A stretch of 64,000 nucleotides of DNA from Plantactinospora soyae (GCF_014874095.1 NZ_JADBEB010000001.1:5766001-5830000), one strand, 5' to 3'; counted from the first letter of the stretch, positions 18,735 to 28,209 are shown. The notes: generated by a model not told the origin, from the letters alone. A program made the numbers and translations.

Positions 18735-19849
18735 GCGGACGCTCCGGCGAGCCGGCGGGGCAGGCGGGCCTGGACCACCCAGTGTTCCCGGTCCGGCCGG
18801 GCCTGGAAGGTTCCCTCGATGGCGGCCACCCGGTGCTCGAGTCCGGCCAGTCCCATGCCGCTGCCGGCGCGCCCGGAACCCGGCCCGAGCGCGCTCTCCA
18901 CCCGTACGTCGACCCGGTCACGGTCGACGCCGATCCGGATCGTCGCCTCCGGGGAGCGGGCGTGTTTGGCGACGTTGGTGAGGGCCTCCCGGAGCACGTC
19001 GTGCAGGACGATGCGGGGTGCCGCCGACACGCCCTCCATGTCCCCGGCGACGTCGAGATCGATCCGCATCCCGGCGTCGCGGTACGTGCCCAGCAGATGT
19101 TCGAGTTCGTCCGGATCGAGTGGGGCGAGCGAGGAGGAGCCCTGGTGCATGAGCATCAGGGCCTGGCGCAGCTCGTCCATGCCCTTGCGGCCCACGAGTT
19201 CCGCCTGCCGCAGGGCCGCCGCGGCCTCGGCGACCTCCGTCGGCGAGGAGGTGAGGAGCATCCGCGCCCCGGAGAGGTGGAGCAGGACGACGCTGAAGCT
19301 GTGCCCCACCAGGTCGTGCAGGTCCCGGGCGATGCGTTGCCGGTCCTCGGTCACGGCGGTCTCGGCCAGCCTGGTGCGGGTACGTTCCAACTCGTCGATC
19401 AGCGCGAACTGCCGGCCGACGACATGCCCGAAGCCCCAGCCGATCAGCAGGCCGCCGAACCAGAGCCACGCGCCGATCCCCCGGTGCCAGTTGTTCGTCT
19501 CGAGCAGCCAGATCAGGAACGGCGACACCAGGCAGAGCATCATGACGACGGTGTCGAGCCGTCGGGTACGCCCGGCCGCGACCACTGCCAGCGCGGTGAC
19601 GACCACGAGGTAGGCGCTCTGGGTGACCACCGCCGCGTCGCCGACGAGCGTCGGAATCGTGACCCAGGACAGCAGCAGCCAGCCCGGCATCGACCGCCAG
19701 AGCGCTCGCACGATCAGCGCCGGAAGCATCAGGACCGCCAGGATCCAGCCCCAGTCCGACGTGTAGGCGAGGTTGAGCACCCCCAGGCCGGTGCCGAGAA
19801 CGGCCGCCCCGATCACGAACTCGTCGCGGTCACGCAGCAGTGCGGGCAT
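18731..19849 (-). CDS. Sensor histidine kinase, HisKA_3 family
   Basis: 372 residues from ATG 19849. About four to five transmembrane helices (roughly 15-150) with almost no extracytoplasmic domain, so the signal is probably sensed in or at the membrane. Phospho-acceptor motif EDRQRIARDLHDLVGHSFS (His about 195), typical of NarL-family partners, and a HATPase domain with DVLREALTNVAKHA (N-box) and SGMGLAGLEHRV (G-box). Works with the response regulator that overlaps its stop codon. Divergent from the MMPL gene, 200 bases between starts, similar to other actinomycete two-component/efflux pairs. Confidence 0.9.
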   Translation of the reverse strand: MPALLRDRDEFVIGAAVLGTGLGVLNLAYTSDWGWILAVLMLPALIVRALWRSMPGWLLLSWVTIPTLVGDAAVVTQSAYLVVVTALAVVAAGRTRRLDTVVMMLCLVSPFLIWLLETNNWHRGIGAWLWFGGLLIGWGFGHVVGRQFALIDELERTRTRLAETAVTEDRQRIARDLHDLVGHSFSVVLLHLSGARMLLTSSPTEVAEAAAALRQAELVGRKGMDELRQALMLMHQGSSSLAPLDPDELEHLLGTYRDAGMRIDLDVAGDMEGVSAAPRIVLHDVLREALTNVAKHARSPEATIRIGVDRDRVDVRVESALGPGSGRAGSGMGLAGLEHRVAAIEGTFQARPDREHWVVQARLPRRLAGASA

Positions 19850-20049
19850 GTCAGGAATATAGGTCAGCCTCGGCACCGTCGACTCCGACCACGGTGCCGT
19901 GGCGCCTCCTCCCGGGGTAGGAGCGGGCGGGCCTTTCCCGGCCCGGGGAGGGATTGGCAACGGCACCACACTCCGAGGACACCGGGGTCCGCCCACTCCA
20001 GACTTCATCAGCAGGTGTCCGGACCGACCGGAGCCTGGAGGAGGTCGTC

Positions 20050-22293
20050 ATGTTCACTGCGCTCGGGAGGCTGGTCGTCCGACGCGCCCGGCTGACCCTG
20101 TTCGGCTCGCTGGTCGTCATCGCGCTGACCGCGATCCTCGGCGGTGGAGTCTTCAGCCTTCTGTCAACGGGCGGCTTCGAGGATCCGGGTTCGGATTCCG
20201 CGCGGGCGGGCGAGCTCCTCGAAGACGAGTTCGGCGCAGGCACGCCGAACATCCTGCTCGTCGTCACGGCCGACGGTGCCGACGTCGACGCCCCGGACGC
20301 GGCAACCGCCGGCCTGGCCCTCGGCACCGAACTGGCCGCCGTGGAGGGCGTCGACGAGGTGACGTCGTACTGGAAACTCGGCGCACCGCCGTCGCTACGC
20401 TCGGGCGACGGTTCGTCGGCGCTGATCCTCGCCCGCGCGGGCGGCGAGGACACGGACGCGGAGGCGACGGTCCAACGCGTACGGGACCGGCTCGACGGAG
20501 ACCGGGATGCGGTCACCGTCGAGATCGGCGGTGCCGCGGCCATCGGCGAAGCGCTCGGCCACGGCCTGGAGCAGGACCTGGTACGCGCCGAGCTGATCGC
20601 GATCCCGCTGACGTTGCTCCTGCTGCTGTTGGTCTTCCGGGGCGTCGTCGCGGCGCTGCTGCCGCTCGTCGTCGGTGGCGCGGCGACATTCGGCACGTTC
20701 TTCGTACTGTGGGCGATCGCCCAGTTCACCGACGTCTCGGTCTTCTCGATCAACCTCGTCATGGCGCTGGGTCTCGGCCTGGCCATCGACTACTCGCTGC
20801 TCATGGTCTCCCGGTTCCGCGAGGAACTGGACGCCGGGCACGGGGTCGGCCTGGCCACGATCCGCACCGTGGAGTCCGCCGGCCGGACGGTCGTGTTCTC
20901 CGGGGTGACGGTGGCCGTGGCGCTGCTGGCGCTCGCCGCCTTCCCGCTCTACTTCCTGCGCTCGTTCGCCTACGCCGGTGTCGGTGTCGTGCTGGTCGCC
21001 GTACTCGCCGCGGTGATCACCCTGCCCGCGCTGCTGATGGTGCTCGGCCACCGGGTCAACGCGTGGCGGTTGCCGGGGATGCGGCGGGGCGGGGAGACCG
21101 GGTCCCTCCGGTGGGCGGCCCTCGCCGAACGGGTGCTCCGCCGGCCCGGCCTGGTCACCGGCGCGGTGGTGGCGCTGCTGGTGCTGCTCAGCCTCCCCAT
21201 CCTCGGCACCCGGCTCGGCAATCCCGACGCCCGGGTACTGCCGGCCGACGTGCCCGCGCGGCAGGCGACCGAGAAGGTGCAGCGCGACTTCGGCTTCGCC
21301 GCCGAGGCGTTCCCGGTGGTGACGAACGGGTCGGCGAACCCGGCCGAGATGGAGGCGTACGTCGTGGCCGTGTCCCGGGTCGCGCACGTCGCCGAGGTCG
21401 TCACCGCGCGTGGCACCTGGGCCGACGGGCAGCGGGTCAGCGGCCCCGCTCCGGACTCGGCACGGTACGTCGCGGACGCCGGGGAGTGGTTCGAGGTGGT
21501 GCCCTCGGTGCTGCCGATCTCGTCCCAGGCCGAGGAACTCGTGCACGGCCTGCGGGACCTGGCTCCGCCCTTCGAGGCCCTCGTCGGCGGCAGCACCGCC
21601 CAACTCGTCGACACCAAGGCGGCGATCTTCTCCGTCGCTCCGTGGGCCGCGCTCTGGATCTCCCTGGCGACGTTCGCCCTGCTGTTCGCGATGTTCGGCA
21701 GCTTCCTCGTGCCGTTGAAGGCGATCGTGCTCAACACCGTCAACCTGACGGCCATGCTCGGCGTGATGGTGTGGATCTTCCAGGACGGAAACCTCTCCGG
21801 CGTCCTGGAATTCACCGCGACGGGTATGACCGACACCTCGATGCCGCTGCTGATGTTCGCGGTGGCCTTCGGGCTGTCGATGGACTACGAGGTCTTCCTG
21901 CTCGCGCGGATGAAGGAGGAGTACGACCGCACCGGCGACAACCACGTCGCGATCGTCACCGGAATCGCCAGGACCGGACGGATCGTCACCGCCGCGGCGC
22001 TGGTGCTCTCCATCACCTTCTTCGCCTTCGCCGCCAGCGGGATCACCTTCATGAAGATGTTCGGTCTGGGCCTGGGCATCGCCGTGCTGATCGACGCCTT
22101 CCTCGTTCGGGCGACCCTGGTGCCGGCGCTGATGAAGCTCGCCGGGGCGGCGAACTGGTGGGCACCGGGATGGGCCCGGCGCCTGCACGCACGGGTGGGA
22201 CTGGACGAGACCGGCGGCACCCTGTCCACCGAACCGCCCGGCGCGCCGGTGGTCGACGAGCGATCCGGCCCCGTACCGGAACACGTCTCCTGA
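20050..22293 (+). CDS. MMPL-family RND transporter
   Basis: 747 residues from ATG 20050 with AGGAGG 5 bases upstream; a longer frame to 19954 has no RBS. Twelve predicted transmembrane helices in two repeats: helix 1 (LTLFGSLVVIALTAILGG), a first extracytoplasmic domain, five helices, an internal repeat beginning about residue 370, a second extracytoplasmic domain and five more helices. Proton-relay Asp motifs NLVMALGLGLAIDYSLLMVSR and VAFGLSMDYEVFLLARMKEEYDR are classic MMPL signatures. It exports lipids, pigments or drugs in other actinobacteria; substrate here is unknown. Probably controlled by the divergent two-component system. Confidence 0.93.
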   Translation: MFTALGRLVVRRARLTLFGSLVVIALTAILGGGVFSLLSTGGFEDPGSDSARAGELLEDEFGAGTPNILLVVTADGADVDAPDAATAGLALGTELAAVEGVDEVTSYWKLGAPPSLRSGDGSSALILARAGGEDTDAEATVQRVRDRLDGDRDAVTVEIGGAAAIGEALGHGLEQDLVRAELIAIPLTLLLLLLVFRGVVAALLPLVVGGAATFGTFFVLWAIAQFTDVSVFSINLVMALGLGLAIDYSLLMVSRFREELDAGHGVGLATIRTVESAGRTVVFSGVTVAVALLALAAFPLYFLRSFAYAGVGVVLVAVLAAVITLPALLMVLGHRVNAWRLPGMRRGGETGSLRWAALAERVLRRPGLVTGAVVALLVLLSLPILGTRLGNPDARVLPADVPARQATEKVQRDFGFAAEAFPVVTNGSANPAEMEAYVVAVSRVAHVAEVVTARGTWADGQRVSGPAPDSARYVADAGEWFEVVPSVLPISSQAEELVHGLRDLAPPFEALVGGSTAQLVDTKAAIFSVAPWAALWISLATFALLFAMFGSFLVPLKAIVLNTVNLTAMLGVMVWIFQDGNLSGVLEFTATGMTDTSMPLLMFAVAFGLSMDYEVFLLARMKEEYDRTGDNHVAIVTGIARTGRIVTAAALVLSITFFAFAASGITFMKMFGLGLGIAVLIDAFLVRATLVPALMKLAGAANWWAPGWARRLHARVGLDETGGTLSTEPPGAPVVDERSGPVPEHVS

Positions 22294-22312
22294 CACGCCG
22301 GCACGACAGCGC

Positions 22313-22339
22313 GGCGCCGACCCGATCGGGGTCGGCGCC
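22313..22339 (+). terminator. Hairpin terminator after MMPL gene
   Basis: GGCGCCGACCC and its exact complement around a GATCG loop, 20 bases after the stop codon. Confidence 0.75.
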
Positions 22340-22453
22340 GTGACGGTCGACCGCCACCCCGATGGCGCCGGTCGATCGGACCATCTCGAACCATCGATGC
22401 CCTTGTGTCGTGGCGTCGGCTCTCGTAGCGTGCGTTACGACCGGTTCCGACAA

Positions 22454-22468
22454 CCCTTTTAAGAAGGG
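22454..22468. promoter_or_regulatory. Near-perfect palindrome ahead of the GH30 gene
   Basis: CCCTTTTAAGAAGGG is a 15-bp palindrome with one mismatch, 30 bases before the ATG and AT-rich compared with the flanks. It is too close to the start for a terminator and fits an operator, or a leader hairpin. The regulator is unknown. Confidence 0.45.
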
Positions 22469-22497
22469 CTGTCGCAAGGGGTGTTCGGAGGCGTGCA

Positions 22498-25400
22498 ATG
22501 GCGGCTCGACGTGGAATGACCCGGGTGGCGAGCGCGACGCTGGCCGCGACACTGGGCGTGGCGGGCGTCGCCGTGCCGCACGCGGTCGCCGGAGCGGCGT
22601 CCGCGGCGGGCGCGGCCGGGGTCACGATCCGGATCGATCCCTCGTACCAGCAGCAGCCGTTCCAGGGCTGGGGCACCAGCCTCGTCTGGTTCGCCAACGC
22701 CACCGGCGGCTACCCGGACGAGGTCCGGAACAGGCTCGTCGACCTGCTCTTCGGCGAGGACGGCCTGCGGCTCAACATCGCCCGGTACAACATCGGCGGT
22801 GGCAACGCGCCCACCGTCGACGACTACCTGCGGCGGGGCGGCGCGGTGCCGGGGTTCTGGCGGGCGCCGCAGCCCTACGGGCCGGGGGAGAAGGAGTGGT
22901 GGGACCCCGACAACCCGGACCACTGGAACTGGGACGCCGACGCCAACCAGCGCTGGTGGATCGACCAGATCAAGGACAGGGTCGACACCTGGGAGGCCTT
23001 CAGTAACTCGCCGCCGTGGTTCCAGACCGTCAGCGGGTACGTCTCCGGCGGCTTCGACCCCAACGCCGAGCAGATCCGGGCGGACCGGGTGGACGAGTTC
23101 GCCGACTACCTCGTCCGGGTCACCGAGCACATCGAGCGGGAGCACGGCATCGCGTTCGACACCATCGACCCGTTGAACGAGCCGAACACGCCGTACTGGC
23201 GTACCACGCTGGGGCCGGACGGCCGGCCCACGGGCGGGCGGCAGGAGGGCGCACACGTCGGGCCCGCGCTCCAGGCGCAGGTCGTACTGGCCCTGCGGCG
23301 CCGGCTCGACACGGCGAGCACCGACGCGGCCATCTCGGCGCCGGACGAGACCAATCCCGGCATCTTCCTCCAGGACTGGTACGGCTACCCGGCCGAGGCG
23401 CAGGCGGCGGTCAGCCAGCTCAACGTGCACACCTACGGCACGGGGCAGCGCACCGCCGCCCGGGACGTGGCCAAGGCCGAGGGGCGCCCGCTCTGGATGA
23501 GCGAGGTCGAGGGCAGCTGGGGCAACGACTTCACCAGCATGGACTCCGGCCTGGGCATGGCCCGCCGGATCATCGACGACCTGCGCGAGCTGGAGCCGGC
23601 GGCGTGGGTGCTGTGGCAGCCGGTCGAGGACGCCGAGAACATGGTGGCCGAGGGCAACCTGCAGTGGGGGAGCATCCACGTCCCGTTCACCTGCACCTCC
23701 ACCGACACGCTCGCCAGCTGCCCGATCCGGACGAACACCAAGTTCGACACGATCCGTAACTTCACCCACCACATCCGTCCCGGCGACCGACTGGTCAAGG
23801 TCGACGACACCGCCAGCGTCGCGGCGGTCAAGGAGTCCGGCCGTGGTGCCGTGGTGGTCCACGCCAACGCCGACACCAGCCCGCGCGCCGTGACGCTCGA
23901 CCTGTCGCGCTTCGCCGAGGTCGGTGCCCACGCCACGGTCACGCCGGTGTTGACCAGTGCCGAGGGCAAGCTCGTCCGAGGTCGCCCGGTCCGGGTCGAA
24001 CGGCGCTCGGCCACGCTCACGGTGCCCGGCGAGTCGGTCAGCACGTTCCTGATCGATGGTGTCCGGGCCGGGGCCGGCCGGCCACAGCACATCCAGCCCG
24101 GCCACGCCTACCGGCTCCAGGGGGTGCAGAGCGGTCGCTCGCTCGCCCCGTCCACGGACGGCGCCCGTCCGGTGCTCGGCACCACCGACACCAGCCGCCC
24201 CGAGCAGCTCTGGTACGTCCGCAAGCTGGGCCACGGCGCCGGCAATCGGGACCGCTACACCATCGGGAACGCCGGTACGGGCCGGCGGCTCGCCGTGCGC
24301 GGCGGGGCCACCGTGCTGGAGGGCGCCGACACCGCCGCCGACCAGGGTGCACAGTGGATCCTGTCCACGACCGGCGACGGCACCTACACGTTCGTCAACG
24401 TCGCCGCCCGGCGCGTGCTCGACGTCTCCGGCGGCGCCACCGAGGACGGCAGCCCGGTCTCGGTCTGGCAGCCGACCGGGTCGGGCAACCAGCGCTGGGC
24501 GGCACTGGACGAGACCGTGGCCAGCACCGAGGCCGCGCGACTGCACACCGTTCCCGGCCGCGTTCCGGCGCTGCCGCAGACCGTGACGGCGGTGCTGTAC
24601 AGCGGGGAGCGCCGCAGCCTCCCGGTGACCTGGCACCCGCCGCCGGACGGGGCGTGGCGCCGGCCCGGCGTCGTCACCGTGCGGGGCGTCGCGACCGACG
24701 TGCTCGACCGGCGGGTTCCGGCCACCACGCGGGTCACCGTCGACACCTTCACCGCGACCGAGCCGGCCCGGGCCAAGGCGTACGCCGGCGGACAACCCGA
24801 CCTGCCGGCCACCGTGACGGGCCTCGGCGCGCACGACGGCACGGCCACCCTGCCGGTCAGCTGGGAGCCGCCGCCGGTGGGCGCGTTCGACCGCCCCGGC
24901 GTGGTGACCCTGACCGGCGTGGCCCGGGTGGTGGACGGGACCGAACTGCCCGCATCCGTACGGGTGCAGGTCACCGGGCCCGCGCAGACCAACGTCGCGC
25001 TCGCGGACGGGGCCACGGTGGCCGCGACCTTCACCGAGGGCGGGTACTCGCCGGCCGGGCTCCGTAACGGCGTCACCGCCGAGAAGGCCTGGTCCAACTG
25101 GAGGTCCGGCACCCAGAACCCGTCCGAGACCATCAGCGTCACCCTGCCCCGACCGGCGGACCTGCTCCGGGTGGTGACCCACTTCCACCGGGACAGCATC
25201 GGCGGTGGCGGCCTCGCCGCGAGCCTGCGCGTACAGGTCCGTGACGCCGGCGGCACGTGCGTCGACGCGAGCGGCGAGGTGGCCGTCGGCACCGAGGGCG
25301 CACCGGCGGTCGACGTTCCGGTGACGGCTCCGGTCACCGATGGCGTCTGCGTGCTGCTCACACCCCGCCCCGGCGGCTACCTGACGCTCGGCGAGATCGA

Positions 25401-25680
25401 GGTCATGGCCAAGGCCCCGGGTGTCTCGTCCGACGCCACGCTCGCGTCGATCGCCGTGGACGGCGTGCCGATCACCGGCTTCGACCCCGACCGCACCGAC
25501 TACCGGGTGTCCGCGGCCCGGCCGGGGCGCAGCACCGTCACCGCGACCGCGAGCGACCCCTACGCCACGACCCGGATCGTCCGGGACACGTCCACCCGGC
25601 GAACCACCTGGACGATCAGCACGACCAGCGAGGACGGGTCGCAGCGCCGCACGTACCGGGTGACGGTCACGCCCCGCTGA
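22498..25680 (+). CDS. Secreted multidomain GH30 enzyme, probable endo-beta-1,6-galactanase
   Basis: 1060 residues. Signal peptide 1-~35; GH30 barrel and side domain about 42-520, with acid/base Glu228 (DPLNEPN) and nucleophile Glu336 (MSEVEGSWGND). FQGWGTSLVWFANATGGYP and GLRLNIARYNIGGGNAP are features of the endo-beta-1,6-galactanase subgroup acting on arabinogalactan side chains. Then: a ricin-like trefoil (about 530-680, ending NQRWAAL), two bacterial Ig-like repeats (LPVTWHPP, LPVSWEPP; about 685-830), an F5/8-type carbohydrate-binding module (TNVALADGATVAAT on, about 832-970), and a cadherin-like beta-sandwich at the end. GH30 subfamily is inferred, not searched. Confidence 0.88.
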   Translation: MAARRGMTRVASATLAATLGVAGVAVPHAVAGAASAAGAAGVTIRIDPSYQQQPFQGWGTSLVWFANATGGYPDEVRNRLVDLLFGEDGLRLNIARYNIGGGNAPTVDDYLRRGGAVPGFWRAPQPYGPGEKEWWDPDNPDHWNWDADANQRWWIDQIKDRVDTWEAFSNSPPWFQTVSGYVSGGFDPNAEQIRADRVDEFADYLVRVTEHIEREHGIAFDTIDPLNEPNTPYWRTTLGPDGRPTGGRQEGAHVGPALQAQVVLALRRRLDTASTDAAISAPDETNPGIFLQDWYGYPAEAQAAVSQLNVHTYGTGQRTAARDVAKAEGRPLWMSEVEGSWGNDFTSMDSGLGMARRIIDDLRELEPAAWVLWQPVEDAENMVAEGNLQWGSIHVPFTCTSTDTLASCPIRTNTKFDTIRNFTHHIRPGDRLVKVDDTASVAAVKESGRGAVVVHANADTSPRAVTLDLSRFAEVGAHATVTPVLTSAEGKLVRGRPVRVERRSATLTVPGESVSTFLIDGVRAGAGRPQHIQPGHAYRLQGVQSGRSLAPSTDGARPVLGTTDTSRPEQLWYVRKLGHGAGNRDRYTIGNAGTGRRLAVRGGATVLEGADTAADQGAQWILSTTGDGTYTFVNVAARRVLDVSGGATEDGSPVSVWQPTGSGNQRWAALDETVASTEAARLHTVPGRVPALPQTVTAVLYSGERRSLPVTWHPPPDGAWRRPGVVTVRGVATDVLDRRVPATTRVTVDTFTATEPARAKAYAGGQPDLPATVTGLGAHDGTATLPVSWEPPPVGAFDRPGVVTLTGVARVVDGTELPASVRVQVTGPAQTNVALADGATVAATFTEGGYSPAGLRNGVTAEKAWSNWRSGTQNPSETISVTLPRPADLLRVVTHFHRDSIGGGGLAASLRVQVRDAGGTCVDASGEVAVGTEGAPAVDVPVTAPVTDGVCVLLTPRPGGYLTLGEIEVMAKAPGVSSDATLASIAVDGVPITGFDPDRTDYRVSAARPGRSTVTATASDPYATTRIVRDTSTRRTTWTISTTSEDGSQRRTYRVTVTPR

Positions 25681-25718
25681 ACCCGGTCGGTCCGGACGGG
25701 CTGCGCGGGTACGGACCG

Positions 25719-25748
25719 CCGGTGGCCGGGTTCGGATCCGGCCACCGG
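25719..25748. terminator. Bidirectional terminator between GH30 and PL11 genes
   Basis: Perfect 11-bp arms CCGGTGGCCGG / CCGGCCACCGG with an 8-base loop, between convergent stops at 25680 and 25767. Confidence 0.8.
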
Positions 25749-25766
25749 CGGGTCTGTCCCGGTTCG

Positions 25767-27665
25767 CTATCCGATGGCGAAGCTGGGGTGCGGCGGTTGG
25801 TTGTAGGCGGTGTTCTGCCACGCGACGGCGACCCGGTACTGCCGGTCCTGCATGAGGGAGGGCCGGGCGATGCTGGTCGAGTCCGTGGTGGAGTAGATGC
25901 GCAGCGCCGAGTTGTTCGACGTTCGCCAGATGACCTCCTCGCGCCAGTCGCCGAGGATGTCGGCGGAGAGCGCGGGGGTGGACTTGGTGCCGTTGTTCGA
26001 GGCGACGCCGGAACCGGTCAGCAGCCGCGTGTCGCCGCCGGTGCCGTACTTGTCGATGTGGGTGCCGTCGAGCAGCTCGCGTTGCGCGTCGCCGTCCCAC
26101 CAGATGACGAAGTTCGCCGAGGACGGGTTGCGGCCGATCGAGGTGCCGGAGGCGTTGTACAGGTTGCCCATGTTCGTTCCGGAGCCCCAGAACTCGGCGC
26201 CGGGGCTGCCGGCGTAGATGTCGGCGGCCACGCCACGACCGGGTCCTTCGGCTCCGCCGTTGCCGGGGCGCCGCCAGATGACCTGGCCGTTGCTGCCGGC
26301 GTGTACGTCGGCGGCCGGCTGGCTGCCGGACTCGTGGATGGTGAACACCTCGATGCCGGCCCGGCTGGGGATGAGGTCGCCGACGTGTAACGCGTCGCCG
26401 TGTCCGAAGCCGGTGGAGTACATCAGGGTGCCGTTGTCGTTGATGGTGGCCGCGCCGTAGATGATCTCGTCGCGGCCGTCGGCGTCGACATCGGCGACGG
26501 ACAGGTTGTGGTTGCCCTGCCCGTACGCGCCGCCACTGCCGGAGTCGTAGGTCCAGCGGCGGGTCAGGCTGCCGTTGCGGAAGTCCCAGGCGACGATCAC
26601 GGCCCGGGTGTAGTAGCCCCGCGCCATGATCAGCGAGGGGCGCGAACCGTCCACGTACGCGGTCGCGGCGAGGAACCGGTCGACCCGGTTGCCGTAGTTG
26701 TCCCCCCAGGAGGAGACGTTGCCCCGGGCCGGTTCGTAGTTGACCGTGGACAGCACCGCACCGTTCTGCCCGTTGAACATGGTGAGGAACTCGGAGCCGG
26801 CGAGGACGTAGCCGCTGGAGTTGCGGTGGTCGGCGCTGGCGTTGCCGATGACCTGCCCGGTGCCCGAGCGGGTACCGTCGGCGGTCTTCATCGCCACTTC
26901 GGCCCGGCCGTCGCCGTCGTAGTCGAAGACCTGGAACTGGGTGTAGTGGGCACCGGCCCGGATGTTGCGGCCGAGGTCGATGCGCCACAGCCGGGTGCCG
27001 TTTAGTTTGTACGCGTCGACGTAGACGTTGCCGGTGTAGCCGGACTGTGAGTTGTCCTTGGCGTTGGACGGGTCCCACTTGAGTACGATCTCGTACTCGC
27101 CGTCGCCGTCCAGGTCACCGACGCTCGCGTCGTTCGCCGCGTAGCTGTACGACTCACCGCTGGGCGTCGTTCCGCCGGGCGGGATCTGCAGCGGTACGTC
27201 CCGTGAGGTGGCGAACGGTACGACCTCCTCGGCGGTGGCGGACCGCAGTTCCATCCCGTCGGCGACCGGGCGCACCGAGTACCTCGCGTCGGCGGGCGCG
27301 CCGGCGTCCAGGTAGCTGGTGGCGGTGGTCACCGGTGCGGGGTTGACCTTCACCGAGTCGCGGTAGACGTTGAAGCCCGTGCCGGCCGGGTCGGTGTTCA
27401 GCAACCGCCAGGACACGAAGTTGCCCTTGCCGGTGCGGATGCTGATCAACCCACGGTTCAACTTCTCTGTCGTCGTACCGGCCTCGGCGGGCGCGGGGGC
27501 GGCTCCGGCGGTGGCCGTGGCCGGGTCGGTCGTGGCGTGCGCGGCGCCTGCGGTGACGATGCTGGCGGCTGCCACGGCGAGGGACGTCGCGGTGGCGAGC
27601 AGGAGCCGTGGCCCGGGCCGGTGGGTCCGGGGTGGATCGAGCGGAGGGTGATTGATACGTTTCAT
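25767..27665 (-). CDS. Secreted rhamnogalacturonan lyase, PL11
   Basis: 632 residues from ATG 27665; the frame stays open to 27848 but that extension covers the operator region and reads as non-protein. Signal peptide about 1-43 (LLLATATSLAVAAASIVTAGAAHA). The mature protein starts with the N-terminal PL11 beta-domain (LNRGLISIRTGKGNFVSWRL, FNVYRDSVKVN) followed by the eight-bladed propeller with repeated calcium loops: DLDGDGEYEIVLKWD, DYDGDGRAEVAMKTADGT, DVDADGRDEIIYG, and the end ADILGDWREEVIWR. It cleaves the rhamnose-galacturonate backbone of pectin by beta-elimination. Usual length for YesW/YesX-type enzymes; no C-terminal CBM. Confidence 0.95.
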   Translation of the reverse strand: MKRINHPPLDPPRTHRPGPRLLLATATSLAVAAASIVTAGAAHATTDPATATAGAAPAPAEAGTTTEKLNRGLISIRTGKGNFVSWRLLNTDPAGTGFNVYRDSVKVNPAPVTTATSYLDAGAPADARYSVRPVADGMELRSATAEEVVPFATSRDVPLQIPPGGTTPSGESYSYAANDASVGDLDGDGEYEIVLKWDPSNAKDNSQSGYTGNVYVDAYKLNGTRLWRIDLGRNIRAGAHYTQFQVFDYDGDGRAEVAMKTADGTRSGTGQVIGNASADHRNSSGYVLAGSEFLTMFNGQNGAVLSTVNYEPARGNVSSWGDNYGNRVDRFLAATAYVDGSRPSLIMARGYYTRAVIVAWDFRNGSLTRRWTYDSGSGGAYGQGNHNLSVADVDADGRDEIIYGAATINDNGTLMYSTGFGHGDALHVGDLIPSRAGIEVFTIHESGSQPAADVHAGSNGQVIWRRPGNGGAEGPGRGVAADIYAGSPGAEFWGSGTNMGNLYNASGTSIGRNPSSANFVIWWDGDAQRELLDGTHIDKYGTGGDTRLLTGSGVASNNGTKSTPALSADILGDWREEVIWRTSNNSALRIYSTTDSTSIARPSLMQDRQYRVAVAWQNTAYNQPPHPSFAIG

Positions 27666-27823
27666 TTGACCGTCCAGGTTAGGGCGCACGTGAACGTACG
27701 CCAGCGGGGGTGCGGTCGCCTCGGGGTTGGTGGTGGTGCTCGAGGCGGGCCGGTGCTGCTCGCGGGGGATGCGAGCGTCGTGCCATCGGGACCGGGCTGC
27801 CCCGATGTGCCTTCGTCGACTCG

Positions 27824-27841
27824 TGGAAAGCGCTTGTTCCA
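27824..27841. promoter_or_regulatory. LacI-type operator ahead of rhamnogalacturonan lyase gene
   Basis: TGGAAAGCGCTTGTTCCA is a near-palindrome centred on AGCGCT, the core common to LacI-family operators. It lies 159 bases before the PL11 start, with TTGACT (on the minus strand, 27856-27861) just upstream of it, so a bound repressor would block initiation. Confidence 0.6.
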
Positions 27842-28060
27842 GGGCCAACGAGGGTAGTCAATCGACGTACATAAGTGTTATTCGATCGACTGGAGCCTGT
27901 CAACCGCCCGCGGTGGCCGGCCGGGCGTCAAGGTCGACGGTTGCCACCCGGTCCGACGGCGCCTCGCCGCGCACGGCCCCATCGACGGACGCCGCCGCGT
28001 GGATCCATCTCCGCGACGTGCGCGATGATCTCCCCGGTCGTCGCCCTGGTCGGGCATCCA

Positions 28061-28119
28061 CTTTGTTTGGGCACCAAACTATTGACAAGCCACATTCATC
28101 CGCGTAAATCTTTGTTTAG
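28061..28119 (+). promoter_or_regulatory. LPMO promoter with ROK-type operator
   Basis: TTGACA (28082-28087), 17 bases, then TAAATC (28105-28110) form a good sigma-70-like promoter. Immediately upstream is a perfect inverted repeat GTTTGG-GCA-CCAAAC (28065-28079), and the half-site CTTTGTTTRG occurs at 28061-28070 and again at 28110-28119, so sites flank the promoter. TTTG...CAAA palindromes are typical of ROK-family sugar repressors. Confidence 0.6.
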
Positions 28120-28209
28120 CGGCACCCCGCCCGGAGCCGGGTGATTGGTGCGGGAGCGCCGGGCAGCCTCCCGCCTACCCGTTCGTGCAATCGATGTCTG
28201 GGGATCCCC

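Larger units (their letters stand above)
27666..28209. other. Divergent intergenic region between PL11 and LPMO genes
   Basis: 544 bases without a convincing gene. It holds the LacI-type operator at 27824-27841, an inverted repeat GTTTGG-GCA-CCAAAC at 28065-28079, a promoter-like TTGACA-N17-TAAATC (28082-28110), and a second half-copy CTTTGTTTAG at 28110-28119. The segment 27870-28060 shows nothing further. Confidence 0.6.

Noticed and set aside
22459-27078. 1539-codon open frame on the minus strand
   Set aside because: Shadow of the GH30 and PL11 genes. High-GC codon bias on the real strand keeps the opposite frames open; composition is Arg/Gly/Pro/His rich without any domain.
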